DNA from: Achromobacter animicus | GTDB taxonomy: Bacteria; Pseudomonadota; Gammaproteobacteria; Burkholderiales; Burkholderiaceae_B | Assembly: GCF_902859585.1 (NCBI RefSeq) | Contig: NZ_CADIJM010000002.1 | Coordinates: forward strand, 372,001 to 436,000 | Direction: 5' to 3' | DNA length: 64,000 bases | Part shown: piece by piece, positions 8,130-16,442 of the stretch | Layout: the number at the start of each line of letters is the position of its first letter | Position numbering within the stretch: position 1 is the first letter of the stretch | Notes under the pieces: generated by a model | Databases searched by the model: none | Seen by the model: the letters and a program-made list of their open reading frames with translations, nothing else | Told to the model about the DNA's origin: nothing | Made by a program: the position numbers and the translations under genes

Positions 8130-8835
8130 TAACGCCGCCGGGTCGAAGCCGTTGCGCGCTGAGGCGGGCGACGGCGAGCACACGATCTACCTGCATGGCG
8201 TGATCGGCGGCTGGTGGGGAGATATCGACGCGACTGAGTTTGCCAAGGCGCTCGCGGGCGTCAAGGCTGACACTATCCATCTGCGTATCAACTCCCCGGG
8301 GGGCGATGTGTTCGACGCCCGAGCGATGATGACGGCCATCCGTCAGCATTCGGCGAAGGTGGTTGCCCATGTGGACGGCTTGGCCGCTTCCGCGGCGACC
8401 GACGTTTGCATGGCCTGCGACGAGGTAGAGATCTCGCAGGGGGCGTTCTTCATGATCCATAACGCATGGACGGTTGCCATCGGCAACAAGGCGGACATGC
8501 GGGAGACGGCCGACCTGCTGGAAAAAGTGGACGGTTCGATCACCGCCGACTACGTGGCTCGGTCCGGGCAGACGGTAGATCAAATCAAGACCTGGATGGA
8601 TGCAGAGACCTGGTTCAGCGCCGACGAAGCGCTGGAGCATGGCTTCGTAGATCGCATTGTTGACGCCGCTGCGAAGAAGCCGACCACCTCTAATGCATGG
8701 AATCTGGCGGCTTACCAGAACGCGCCTAAGGCGCTGACCGAGCCGAAATCTCCCGTTGTGGATGATGCCGAGGTCAAAGCTCTGCGAAACGATCTTGAGC
8801 GGCGGTTTTCGCTGATCGAGGCCACCCCTGCCTAA
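8095..8835 (+). CDS. ClpP-like prohead protease
   Basis: A 246-residue protein of the S14/ClpP fold used by many HK97-like phages to process the capsid. Visible elements are INSPGGDVFDARAM (substrate/oxyanion segment), the nucleophile Ser in DGLAASAAT (near residue 98), and the catalytic His in FFMIHNAW (near residue 122), with the acidic partner further on. The ending is a basic/acidic helix (VKALRNDLERRFSL) that may act as a scaffold-like tail. Located between portal and capsid as expected. Confidence 0.92.
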   Translation: MKLPKLLQLARDNAAGSKPLRAEAGDGEHTIYLHGVIGGWWGDIDATEFAKALAGVKADTIHLRINSPGGDVFDARAMMTAIRQHSAKVVAHVDGLAASAATDVCMACDEVEISQGAFFMIHNAWTVAIGNKADMRETADLLEKVDGSITADYVARSGQTVDQIKTWMDAETWFSADEALEHGFVDRIVDAAAKKPTTSNAWNLAAYQNAPKALTEPKSPVVDDAEVKALRNDLERRFSLIEATPA

Positions 8836-8860
8836 GCGGCTCCCGCACGCAGGACAACCC

Positions 8861-8883
8861 ACCGCCTTTAGGCGGTTTTTTTT
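8861..8883 (+). terminator. Intrinsic terminator before the capsid gene
   Basis: ACCGCC, short TTTA loop, GGCGGT, then eight T. It sits 20 bp before the capsid start in the direction of transcription. Confidence 0.8.
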
Positions 8884-8903
8884 CGACTGAAGGAACCTAG
8901 ATT

Positions 8904-10139
8904 ATGGCTTTCAATCTTCAAGCCGAGCGGGAGCGCCGCAACGCGCTGGCCAAGGAAACCCGCGCCCTGCTGGACAACAACCCCGGCGCCAACTGGAACG
9001 CCGAGCACCAAAAGAAATACGACGAAAACACGGCGGAAATCGAGCGAATCGATGCTGCCATCGCGCGCCATCAGAAGATGATGGACCTGACTGCAGACAA
9101 TGATCTGCGCGACGCGGGCGTGCGTGAAGTCGAAGCCAGCGGCCGTGGCGCCGGTATGTCGTCGGAACTGCAACTGTTCGACCGCTGGGCCCGCCGCGGT
9201 GACAGCGCGTTGTCCGCCGAAGATTGGCGCCAGGTGCGCGGTGCCATGTCGGGCAATCCGGACGTCAATCCGGAGCAGGGCGGCTACACCGTCCCCACGA
9301 CGCTCGCGACCCAAATTCTGGACGCGCTCAAGGAGTTTGGCGGCATGCGCCAAGTTGCGGACATCATTCGCACGTCCGGCGGCGAGCCCATGCAGTACCC
9401 CACTAGCGACGGCACCAACGAGGAAGGGGAGATCGTCGCCGAGAACCAGTCCGCATCCGACGAGGATGTGACCTTCGGCACCAAGGGCCTGCCGGTTTAC
9501 AAATACAGCTCCAAGGTGGTGACGGTTCCCTGGGAACTGCTGCAAGACTCCTCCTCCGACATCGCCGGGTTCATCAACAAGCGGCTGAACACCCGCCTGG
9601 GCCGTGTCACGAATCGCCACTACACCGTCGGCAGTGGCGTCGGTCAGCCGATGGGTGCCGCGACGGCTGCGGCGGTGGGAAAGATCGGCGCTGTGTCGGC
9701 GATCCCCATCATCACCTACGACGACCTGGTCGACCTGGAGCACAGCGTGGACCCCGCATATCGGCTCAGCGCCAAGTGGATGTTCCACGATGACATGCTG
9801 AAGCTGGTTCGCAAGGTGAAAGACCAACAAGGGCGTCCGATCTTCGTGCCGGGATACGACCAGGGCAACCCCGGGGGTGCCCCGGACCGGCTGCTGAATC
9901 GTGCGATCCAGATCAACCAGCATTTGGCGGTGCCGGCTGCTGGCGCGAAGTCCATCCTGTTCGGCGACTTCAGCCTGTACAAGATTCGCGACGTGATGGC
10001 TATCACGCTGTTCCGCTTCAATGATTCTGCGTACGTCAAGAAGGGCCAAGTGGGCTTCCTGGCATGGATGCGGTCGGGCGGGAACTTGGTCGACGTCGGG
10101 GGCGCCGTGAAGGCGTTCCAGCAAGGCGCGGCCGCCTAA
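8904..10139 (+). CDS. HK97-type major capsid protein
   Basis: A 411-residue protein. Residues 1-70 are a charged coiled coil (ERERRNALAKETRALLD, NTAEIERIDAAIARHQK) matching the delta/scaffold domain that the protease removes. The fold proper starts near residue 120 (NPEQGGYTVPTTLATQILDALKE is the usual entry, here split) and contains the E-loop region and P-domain; KSILFGDFSLYKIRD and the FLAWMRSGGNLVD ending are typical. A ribosome-binding AAGGAA precedes ATG 8904. A hairpin follows the gene at 10160-10184. Confidence 0.93.
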   Translation: MAFNLQAERERRNALAKETRALLDNNPGANWNAEHQKKYDENTAEIERIDAAIARHQKMMDLTADNDLRDAGVREVEASGRGAGMSSELQLFDRWARRGDSALSAEDWRQVRGAMSGNPDVNPEQGGYTVPTTLATQILDALKEFGGMRQVADIIRTSGGEPMQYPTSDGTNEEGEIVAENQSASDEDVTFGTKGLPVYKYSSKVVTVPWELLQDSSSDIAGFINKRLNTRLGRVTNRHYTVGSGVGQPMGAATAAAVGKIGAVSAIPIITYDDLVDLEHSVDPAYRLSAKWMFHDDMLKLVRKVKDQQGRPIFVPGYDQGNPGGAPDRLLNRAIQINQHLAVPAAGAKSILFGDFSLYKIRDVMAITLFRFNDSAYVKKGQVGFLAWMRSGGNLVDVGGAVKAFQQGAAA

Positions 10140-10159
10140 ACCGCCTCCGGGTGATCGCA

Positions 10160-10184
10160 GGCCAGCGGGATTCGCCCGCTGGCC
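10160..10184 (+). terminator. Hairpin after the capsid gene (weak terminator or mRNA 3' stabiliser)
   Basis: GGCCAGCGGG (10160-10169) and CCCGCTGGCC (10175-10184) form a perfect 10-bp stem with a 5-nt loop. The following TTCTCGTTC is only moderately T-rich, so termination would be partial. Confidence 0.55.
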
Positions 10185-10204
10185 TTCTCGTTCAAGGAAA
10201 AATC

Positions 10205-10672
10205 ATGGCACGAAAAACGACAGCCCAGGCCGCGCGGAGTGCGGGCCCCCAAGTCACGCCCGCTCTGCCGGACCAGGCGGGCGCACCCGCTGCTGCCACC
10301 GGTGAAGTCGGCACGACCGCCCCGGCGACGACAACGCTGGGCGCGGCTGATCCGCAGGCCACTCAATCAGCCGCGCCAAGTGGTGAACCCCAAATCCCTG
10401 CGTCTCAGCCAAACCAGGCAGGCGCAGCGGACGCGGCGGCTGGTGAGGTGGGCACGACGGCGCCAGTGGCGACAACGCCGGGCGCGGCCAATTTGTCGCC
10501 ACTGGCGCACGAACAGGGCACTCGCCAATGGGTGAGGGCTCTGGTGCTGCACGACAGCATCTATGGCAAGTGCGGCGAAGTACGCGAGTTCGCCACTGAA
10601 CATGTTCCGGCTCTGAAGGGGGCCGGATACATCGACCCCCACCCGAAAGCGGTGGAATCGGCTGGAGGCTGA
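10205..10672 (+). CDS. Ala/Pro/Thr-rich phage head-region protein with internal repeat
   Basis: A 155-residue protein from ATG 10205 (AAGGAAAAATC upstream). The first 95 residues are low-complexity and contain two related copies of a roughly 50-residue unit, each with NQAG/DQAGA followed by GEVGTTAP and GAA. The last 50 residues (VRALVLHDSIYGKCGEVREFATEHVPALKGAGYIDPHP, in two parts) form a compact conserved-looking domain. In HK97-like modules this slot holds small head proteins of unclear role, possibly decoration. Function unknown. Confidence 0.6.
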   Translation: MARKTTAQAARSAGPQVTPALPDQAGAPAAATGEVGTTAPATTTLGAADPQATQSAAPSGEPQIPASQPNQAGAADAAAGEVGTTAPVATTPGAANLSPLAHEQGTRQWVRALVLHDSIYGKCGEVREFATEHVPALKGAGYIDPHPKAVESAGG

Positions 10673-10674
10673 CG

Positions 10675-11094
10675 ATGCTGCGCCTGATCACTGCCGCGAC
10701 TGCCGAGCCCGTGAGCGTGGAGCAGGCGAAGCGGCTTTTGCACATTGACCACGACGCGCTGGACGAGGCCATTCCCGGCGTCATTACGGCGGCGCGCGAG
10801 CTGGTCGAGCGCCGGACGAGTTTCGCACTGGCCGAGGCATCGTACGAGTGGACGCCGGTCGGCGGCCGGGAATCGCCCTTGCCCATCTGGCCCGGTGAAA
10901 CCTCCAGTGAGCCGGGCGCGTACCCGGTGCTGTTCACGACCAAACCCGGTCCTGTCCCGGAGCCGTTGAAGCTCGCGATTGTCATGCTGGTTGGAGACAT
11001 GCTGGAACACCCCGAAGCAGCGGGCGAAAAGGTTCTTCACGAGAACCCGGGATTTGCGCGCCTGGTCTTCCCCTATACCCGGGTGCTGCCATGA
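10675..11094 (+). CDS. Head-tail connector (HK97 gp6-like)
   Basis: A 139-residue protein starting MLRLITAATAEPVSVEQAKRLL, the classic opening of the gp6-like adaptor family (variants of LTEAKAHLR), followed by a two-helix core with AARELVERRTSFAL and a beta segment. It would bind under the portal as a ring adaptor. It is encoded 2 bp after the previous stop and overlaps the next start by 4 bp. Confidence 0.85.
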   Translation: MLRLITAATAEPVSVEQAKRLLHIDHDALDEAIPGVITAARELVERRTSFALAEASYEWTPVGGRESPLPIWPGETSSEPGAYPVLFTTKPGPVPEPLKLAIVMLVGDMLEHPEAAGEKVLHENPGFARLVFPYTRVLP

Positions 11095-11441
11095 CCGCCC
11101 GCGCGCGAAATCGCCGCATCCTGGTTCAGCGACGCTCTGGCTCAGTGGATGATGCAGGTCAACCACTGGACGAATGGGTCGATGTCGGCCCCCTTTGGGC
11201 GGGCATTGCGAACGAGACGGGCTTGGGTGCGATCCGGTCAAGCCTCCAGGGCAATGTGTCCTCCTCCATTGCGCGCTACAGCCTAGAGGTAAGTTTCGAG
11301 GCGGCCAGGGCCCTGGGCATCATTGAGGGAATGCGGGTGCTGCACGACGGCGATGTTTTCGAGGTCAAGGGGATTACACGCGACTTCAGAGACCGCAGGA
11401 AGGCGTTCGTAATCTGCCAGCAGGGAGGCAGCGATGGCTAA
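11091..11441 (+). CDS. Head closure protein (SPP1 gp16 / HK97 gp7-like)
   Basis: A 116-residue beta-barrel type protein: RNRRILVQRRSGSVDDAGQP at the start and a WVDVGPLWAGI segment are typical of the phage head-tail joining (Phage_H_T_join) family, as is RVLHDGDVFEVKGI near the end. It seals the connector and docks the tail. Overlaps both neighbours, forming a tightly coupled connector operon. Confidence 0.82.
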   Translation: MTARARNRRILVQRRSGSVDDAGQPLDEWVDVGPLWAGIANETGLGAIRSSLQGNVSSSIARYSLEVSFEAARALGIIEGMRVLHDGDVFEVKGITRDFRDRRKAFVICQQGGSDG

Positions 11442-11931
11442 GGGGCTACAGGCGACGTTTGATACGTCCGGGTGGCCTGCGGGTTTGGATCGGCTGTTGG
11501 GGCCCGCACGGGTCAGCCTGGCGCGCTCGATGGCCGTTGCTGGCGGCGAGGTGCTGCGGGATGAGGCCAAGGCGCGGGTGAACACGCACAACGGCGTCCT
11601 AGGTGCCGCCATCTACCTTGCCTTCCGGGAGCGGCACTCAACAGAGCAGGAAGTGCAGTACGCCGTCACCTGGAACAAGCGTAAGGCGCCACACGGCCAC
11701 CTGGTGGAGTTCGGGCATTGGCAGATCTATGCCGTGATCCGCAAGCCGGACGGCAGCTATGTCACGGACAAGCGTCGCAGGCTGGCAAGGCCAAGGTGGG
11801 TGCCCGCTTATCCGTTCCTGCGACCGGCGTATGAAGCCGCCTCGGAACGTGCTCAAGCGGCAATGATTCAGCGCGGACGGCAGCGCCTGCCTGAGCTTCT
11901 GACCGGGCAGGAGGTGAACGATGACCCTTGA
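11434..11931 (+). CDS. HK97 gp10-like tail terminator/minor tail component
   Basis: A 165-residue protein with the gp10 family pattern: an N-terminal amphipathic region, AVAGGEVLRDEAKARVNTH near residue 40, then VQYAVTWNKRKAPHGHLVEFG, the usual AxxVEFGT-type core. It ends in a helix (ERAQAAMIQRGRQRLPELL). It would sit at the head-proximal end of the tail. It overlaps both flanking genes. Confidence 0.82.
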   Translation: MAKGLQATFDTSGWPAGLDRLLGPARVSLARSMAVAGGEVLRDEAKARVNTHNGVLGAAIYLAFRERHSTEQEVQYAVTWNKRKAPHGHLVEFGHWQIYAVIRKPDGSYVTDKRRRLARPRWVPAYPFLRPAYEAASERAQAAMIQRGRQRLPELLTGQEVNDDP

Positions 11932-12280
11932 GTCCAAGTTGAAATCGCTTCTGGGTCCGCTGGTCGGCGGACGCGCGTATCCGGACGTCACACCGGACAA
12001 GCCGGAGTTCCCGCTGATCGTTTACCAGGGCGCGGGCGGGCAAGAGCGCTGGTACGTCGAGGGCAAGCGCCGCGAGAAGAGGAACCAGCGCTTGCAGGTG
12101 TTTGTCTGGGCCGCCACGCGGGCGCAGGCAAGTGACATTGCTGACCAGATCGGCACCGCCTTGTGCGAAAGCGACTTTCCTGCTGTTGAGCCGTACGGCT
12201 CGCCCACCAGCCTCTACGAAGAGGCAATCAAGAAGTACGGCACCCGCCAGGACTTCGGTATCTGGTTCCTTCCTTCCTGA
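11921..12280 (+). CDS. DUF3168-type tail completion protein
   Basis: A 119-residue protein beginning MTLESKLKSLLGPLVGGRAYPDVTP, then FPLIVYQGAGG and a central basic segment, with ASDIADQIGTALC as the conserved helix. This is the DUF3168 pattern (lambda gpU-like tail terminator). ATG 11921 lies in the end of the previous gene, with GGAGGTGAACG as ribosome-binding site. Followed by a terminator at 12302. Confidence 0.8.
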   Translation: MTLESKLKSLLGPLVGGRAYPDVTPDKPEFPLIVYQGAGGQERWYVEGKRREKRNQRLQVFVWAATRAQASDIADQIGTALCESDFPAVEPYGSPTSLYEEAIKKYGTRQDFGIWFLPS

Positions 12281-12301
12281 ATTTTCCCTGCTTCTACATC
12301 G

Positions 12302-12325
12302 AACCCGGCCTCGCGCCGGGTTTTT
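12302..12325 (+). terminator. Intrinsic terminator before the tail tube gene
   Basis: AACCCGGC (12302-12309) pairs with GCCGGGTT (12315-12322), followed by TTT. Located 17 bp before the tail tube start. Confidence 0.75.
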
Positions 12326-12341
12326 CCATTGAGGAACAAAA

Positions 12342-12995
12342 ATGGCTTCCATCTTCATCAACGGGTCGCAGTTCCGGGTTTCGAAAACGATTGCCCTGGC
12401 TGTGGCGATTTCTTCGATTGCGAACGGCGTCGATCCGCTCGCGTCTACCGTCACCCCGCCGGAGGACGGCGACATTCTGGTCATCGACTCCGGCTGGGCC
12501 GCCTTGACCGAGGCTGTTTACCGCGCCACTGGCGCCACCGCGGACGGCTTCAAGCTGGAGGGCGCGGACACAACGGACCTGCGGTTGCACCCCGCAGGCA
12601 GCGGGGCGGGCTCTTACCAGCCGGTCACCGATTGGTTCAGCCTGGATCAGATCACGGACGTGCAGATCACCGGTGGTGAGCAGCAATACCACCAGTTCCA
12701 GTACGTCGAGGACCCGAGCGCAAAGCAACGGCAGAAGCCGACGGTCAAGAGCCCGACGGTGCTTACCTACACGCTCGACTACGACCTCAACAAGGCGTGG
12801 TATGCGGCGCTGGTCAAGGCGGACCGCCTGCGTATCCCAGTCGTCCTGGAAACGAAGTATCCGGATGGCGCTATCACGTACTACTACGGCTATCCGTCCT
12901 TCAACAAAAATCCGACCGGCGGCCAGAACGTGAACCTGCAAAACACGTTCACGCTGTCGCTTATCGCGGATCCGGTCACCTACGAGAGCGCGTAA
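12342..12995 (+). CDS. Major tail tube protein
   Basis: A 217-residue protein (MASIFINGSQFRVSKTIALA) preceded by GAGGAAC. It is Gly/Thr-rich and predominantly beta, with QYHQFQYVEDPSAKQRQKP in the middle and GYPSFNKNPTGGQNVNL near the end. Length, composition and location just before the frameshifted tail chaperones identify it as the tail tube subunit, the most abundant tail protein. Its stop overlaps the next start (TAATG). Confidence 0.82.
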   Translation: MASIFINGSQFRVSKTIALAVAISSIANGVDPLASTVTPPEDGDILVIDSGWAALTEAVYRATGATADGFKLEGADTTDLRLHPAGSGAGSYQPVTDWFSLDQITDVQITGGEQQYHQFQYVEDPSAKQRQKPTVKSPTVLTYTLDYDLNKAWYAALVKADRLRIPVVLETKYPDGAITYYYGYPSFNKNPTGGQNVNLQNTFTLSLIADPVTYESA

Positions 12996-13306
12996 TGACG
13001 TTTCAGATCAAAGCCAACCCTACCATTCCGGCGACGATCACCATCGTCGGCCAGGGCCGTGAGCAGGCTCTGAACGTGGTTTATCGCCACATGACCGGCT
13101 CGGAGTACGAAGCGCTGATGAAGCAGCTCCATGAAGGTGAAATCACCATCGCCGACCTGCTGGTGGCACTGCTCGATTCCTGGGATGCGGATCAGCCCGT
13201 CGGCAAGGAAGCAATTGAGCTTTTGCGTGAGCACCAGCCGGGTGCGGATCTGGCTATCGCCAGCGCATACAACGAAGCAATCAACGTCGAACGAAAAAAA
13301 GCCTGA
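12995..13306 (+). CDS. Tail assembly chaperone (gpG-like, unshifted product)
   Basis: A 103-residue protein made from ATG 12995. It contains MTGSEYEALMKQLHEGEITIADLLVALLDSW in two parts, an acidic helical chaperone resembling the lambda gpG class. Its 3' end carries seven A at 13294-13300, read as CGA AAA AAA in this frame, just before the stop. A -1 slip there fuses it to the following frame (see 13300-13614), as in lambda G/GT. The two products coat the tape measure during tail assembly. Confidence 0.85.
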   Translation: MTFQIKANPTIPATITIVGQGREQALNVVYRHMTGSEYEALMKQLHEGEITIADLLVALLDSWDADQPVGKEAIELLREHQPGADLAIASAYNEAINVERKKA

Positions 13307-13344
13307 CGCGGGCGGTGGCGGCCTTCCTTTGGGAGCCGCCATCG
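13294..13344 (+). promoter_or_regulatory. Programmed -1 frameshift site: A AAA AAA plus downstream stem-loop
   Basis: The heptamer at 13294-13300 fits X XXY YYZ with zero-frame codons AAA AAA. Twelve bases on, 13313-13322 can pair with 13335-13344 as a 10-bp stem (one G-T pair) and a 12-nt loop, a possible stimulator. The -1 frame then runs directly into the downstream reading frame without a stop. Confidence 0.8.
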
Positions 13345-13614
13345 GCCGCGACATTGGCAAAGGCGGGGTTGAAGCTTCGGTACTTCGCCCGGCCCTCGGT
13401 CGAGCTTTGGGCCGAGCATGTGCCTGCGTTCAGCCTGTTCACCCGGAACTACACGCAGTGGCGTGTAGGGGCTGGAGGGCCGATAGGTCTGGATTACGGG
13501 GTGCTGTACCTCGACCTGGACCGTCGAGAAACTCCGAGGGCGGAGCAGCAGGAAATCATGGCCGTTCTCCGGATCATCGAGCGGGCTGCCCTGGAAATAT
13601 TCCATAAGAGTTGA
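13300..13614 (+). CDS. Tail assembly chaperone extension (gpT-like, made as -1 fusion)
   Basis: In the -1 frame codons continue from 13300 (AGC CTG ACG) for 104 residues to the TGA at 13612. The part has no ATG and no ribosome-binding site; its only candidate start is a GTG at 13315. It is best read as the C-terminal half of a roughly 206-residue fusion with the chaperone above. The sequence (AAFLWEPPSAATLAKAGL, FSLFTRNYTQWRVG) resembles the DUF1799-type proteins that follow tail chaperones in HK97-like phages. Confidence 0.8.
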   Translation, partial: SLTRAVAAFLWEPPSAATLAKAGLKLRYFARPSVELWAEHVPAFSLFTRNYTQWRVGAGGPIGLDYGVLYLDLDRRETPRAEQQEIMAVLRIIERAALEIFHKS

Positions 13615-13616
13615 AA

Positions 13617-16442
13617 ATGGCACAGGAAAGCATTGGCACCGCGCGGCTAGATATCGTCGTCGATACCTCGCAGTTTGACGCCGCGATTGCTTCGGCCAAG
13701 CGCGGAACGAGCGACATGTCTCAGTCTGCGCAGGCGGACTACACGAAGCTGGCAGCTGCTGAGCGTCGACGTGTTGATGCACTGGTGAGGCAGGCCGACA
13801 CCATTGGCATGACTCGAAAGGAGCAGATCCTTTACAACGCTTCCCTGCGCGGAGTGCCAACGTCGATCCTGGATGAACTGAAGACGAAGCTTTCTGCAAC
13901 GGGCTCCGCGGCGGCTGGCGCCACCAAGCAGATGAATCAGTACGGGGTGAGCGCCGCACAGCAGGCAGCGGCGCTTCGCGGCGTGCCGGCGCAGCTCACG
14001 GACATCGTGGTTTCGTTGCAGGGCGGCCAGCAGCCCCTTACGGTGTTGCTGCAACAGGGCGGCCAGTTGAAGGATATGTTCGGCGGCATCGTGCCGGCGG
14101 CGCGTGCCCTGGGTTCCACGATCATGGGTCTGGTGAACCCATGGACAGTCGCCGCCGCGGCGGTCGCCGTCTTTTCAACCGCTCTCGCTTCGGGCAAGGG
14201 CGAGCAGCAAGAATTCACCGACACTCTCATTCTGAGCGGCAACGCTGCCGGGCAGACTGCCGCCGGTATGTCTAACCTGGCCACGCGCATCGCGGACGTG
14301 GCGGGGTCTCGCGGGAAGGCCGTCGATGCGCTCAACCTGATCGCAGCTTCGGGCAAGATTGCCGGGCAGAACTTCGCAGTGGTCGGAGAAGCGGCGGTTG
14401 AGATGAACCGCGTCACCGGGAAGGCCATTTCCGACACGGTGCAGGAGTTCGAAACGCTGCGCGGTAAGCCGGCGGAGGCCATCGCCGCGCTGAACGAGCA
14501 GCAGCATTTCCTGACGCTGGAGACCTATCAGCAGATCGCAAGCCTGGAGCGGCAGGGGCGCAGCCAGGAAGCAGCGGCGCTGGCGCAGCGCACCTATGCG
14601 GACGCTGTGAAGCAGCAAGCCGCGGAAGTGCGCGAGAACCTGGGGACGCTGGAGACGGCTTGGGATGCGGTCAAGCAAGGCGCCAGCAGCGCCTGGGAGG
14701 CGATGAAAAGCCTGGGCCGTGCTCCCAGCTTCGACGACCTCACCAGCAAGCTGCGCGCCGTCAATGCCGAACTGGTCCAGATGCGCGCTAACGCGACTCC
14801 GCAGACGGACGAATCGCAGGCGTTCTTCGGGGACGGCGGTCGCGGTGCGCGCCGGCGCGCCCGGCCGCTGGAGCAGGAGAGCCGCCGACTGACAGCTGAA
14901 ACAGCAATGCTTCAGCAGCAGGCCGATGAAGCGGCGATCGTGGGCCTGCAGAAGCGCCAGGAAGCCGAGAAGATCGCCGCCGCGGCCCGACTGTCTGCTC
15001 TCGCGAAGGAAACCGAGACCAATCGGCAGAAGCGCGAGCGTGAGATTGCACAGGTCAAGAAGGACGCCGATATCACCGGGGCGTCCCTTGAGACACAGAA
15101 AAAGCTGATCGACCAGATCAACGACAAGTACAAGGACCCGGCAGTCAAGGCGTACACGGAGGACGCCGCGACCAAGCTCCTGCAGCAGTACCGCGAGGCT
15201 GAAGCCTCCTTGCTTGCCCAGATCACCAGCGAGGGAAAGCTGGCCACCTGGGGGCAGAAGCGTGCCGAGTTCGAGCAGCAGATTGCCGACCTGAAGGACA
15301 AGAAAGTTCTGACGGCGGATCAGAAGAGCCTACTCGCCCAGGAGGACTTGCTGCGTCGCCAGCTCGATCTGAACGTGGCAGCTGAGAAGGAGCTACGGAC
15401 CAAACAGGAAACTGCCAAGGTCGAAGCGCTACGCGCCAGTCTGGCTGGATCGCGTGATCTGGAGCAACAGCAGTACGACGATCAGGTGGCGGGCCTGGGC
15501 CGAGGAAATCGCGCGCAGGAGGAGCTGCGGGCCCGTCAAGGGATTCTGCGGGATTACCAACGTCAGAAAGCGCAGTTTGACCGCTCGATGGCCTCGGGCC
15601 AAATCTCGCAGGAGACATATCAAAGCGAAACCGCGCTCTTGCAGGAGCATCTGCAGCTCCGCCTGGAGATGCAGCAAAAGTACTTCGACCAGGTCCGGGA
15701 AGCCCAGGGCGATTGGAGAAACGGCGCTACCTCAGCCTTGGAAAACTATCTTGACTCAGCTTCCGACATTGCAGGGCAGACCAACGCGCTGTTCTCCAAC
15801 GCCTTTCAGGGTATGGAAGACGCGATCGTCCGCTTCGCGACGACCGGAAAGCTGTCGTTCAAGGACTTTGCGACTTCCATAATTTCGGACCTTGCGAGAA
15901 TCGCTGCGCGGCAAGCCATAGTCGGGATGCTTAGCCGGCTGGTCGGTGGCCTAGGCGGCGCTTCTGCGGGTATTGGCGGGGCCACCGCCGCGGACGTGGC
16001 AGGAGCTGGGGATGGACTCATGTTTCTTTCCGGCGGGGGATACACCGGGGATGCGCCTCGAAACAAGATCACTGGCCTGGTTCACGGCCAAGAGTACGTG
16101 CTGAACGCGGCGGCGACATCCCGCATTGGACGGCAAGCGTTGGATGCAATGAACGCTGGCGCACCGATCGCCCTGGGCGGACTTGACGCAGGCTTCACCA
16201 AGCCCTTGATGAGTTCGGTTTCGTCAGCGGTTCCGCAGCAAATGCCAAGAATCACGATCCATAACAACGGCACACCGCAGGAGTACCGCGCCGAGCAGTT
16301 GACCCGAGACGATGTTGTCTTGATTGCGCGAGACCAGGTCTTTTCGCAAGGCCCCCAAATGATGGAATCGCAATTGGGCCGGCCTAACTCTCGGGGGGCG
16401 CGCGCTATGAGTAAGAACTTCAAAACAGAGCGAAAGCGATGA
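13617..16442 (+). CDS. Tape measure protein
   Basis: A 941-residue protein, the longest tail gene, setting tail length. I chose ATG 13617; the TTG 13611 would add two residues. Residues about 85-200 match the lambda gpH-like N-terminal domain (GVPAQLTDIVVSLQGGQ, PLTVLLQQGGQLKDMFGG, a hydrophobic NPWTVAAAAVAVFSTAL stretch). The middle, about 400-690, is a long Gln/Lys/Glu/Arg-rich coiled coil. The C-terminus (NALFSNAFQGMEDAIVRFATTG, LARIAARQAIVGML, VHGQEYVLNA in pieces) is the conserved tape-measure C-terminal domain. It overlaps the next gene by 4 bp. Confidence 0.93.
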   Translation: MAQESIGTARLDIVVDTSQFDAAIASAKRGTSDMSQSAQADYTKLAAAERRRVDALVRQADTIGMTRKEQILYNASLRGVPTSILDELKTKLSATGSAAAGATKQMNQYGVSAAQQAAALRGVPAQLTDIVVSLQGGQQPLTVLLQQGGQLKDMFGGIVPAARALGSTIMGLVNPWTVAAAAVAVFSTALASGKGEQQEFTDTLILSGNAAGQTAAGMSNLATRIADVAGSRGKAVDALNLIAASGKIAGQNFAVVGEAAVEMNRVTGKAISDTVQEFETLRGKPAEAIAALNEQQHFLTLETYQQIASLERQGRSQEAAALAQRTYADAVKQQAAEVRENLGTLETAWDAVKQGASSAWEAMKSLGRAPSFDDLTSKLRAVNAELVQMRANATPQTDESQAFFGDGGRGARRRARPLEQESRRLTAETAMLQQQADEAAIVGLQKRQEAEKIAAAARLSALAKETETNRQKREREIAQVKKDADITGASLETQKKLIDQINDKYKDPAVKAYTEDAATKLLQQYREAEASLLAQITSEGKLATWGQKRAEFEQQIADLKDKKVLTADQKSLLAQEDLLRRQLDLNVAAEKELRTKQETAKVEALRASLAGSRDLEQQQYDDQVAGLGRGNRAQEELRARQGILRDYQRQKAQFDRSMASGQISQETYQSETALLQEHLQLRLEMQQKYFDQVREAQGDWRNGATSALENYLDSASDIAGQTNALFSNAFQGMEDAIVRFATTGKLSFKDFATSIISDLARIAARQAIVGMLSRLVGGLGGASAGIGGATAADVAGAGDGLMFLSGGGYTGDAPRNKITGLVHGQEYVLNAAATSRIGRQALDAMNAGAPIALGGLDAGFTKPLMSSVSSAVPQQMPRITIHNNGTPQEYRAEQLTRDDVVLIARDQVFSQGPQMMESQLGRPNSRGARAMSKNFKTERKR

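Noticed and set aside
8868-10124. Long minus-strand frame opposite the capsid gene
   Set aside because: It mirrors the codon structure of a clear HK97 capsid gene, has no domain and no ribosome site.
13315-13614. Independent gene starting at GTG 13315
   Set aside because: No ribosome-binding site; the -1 slip site upstream explains expression better.
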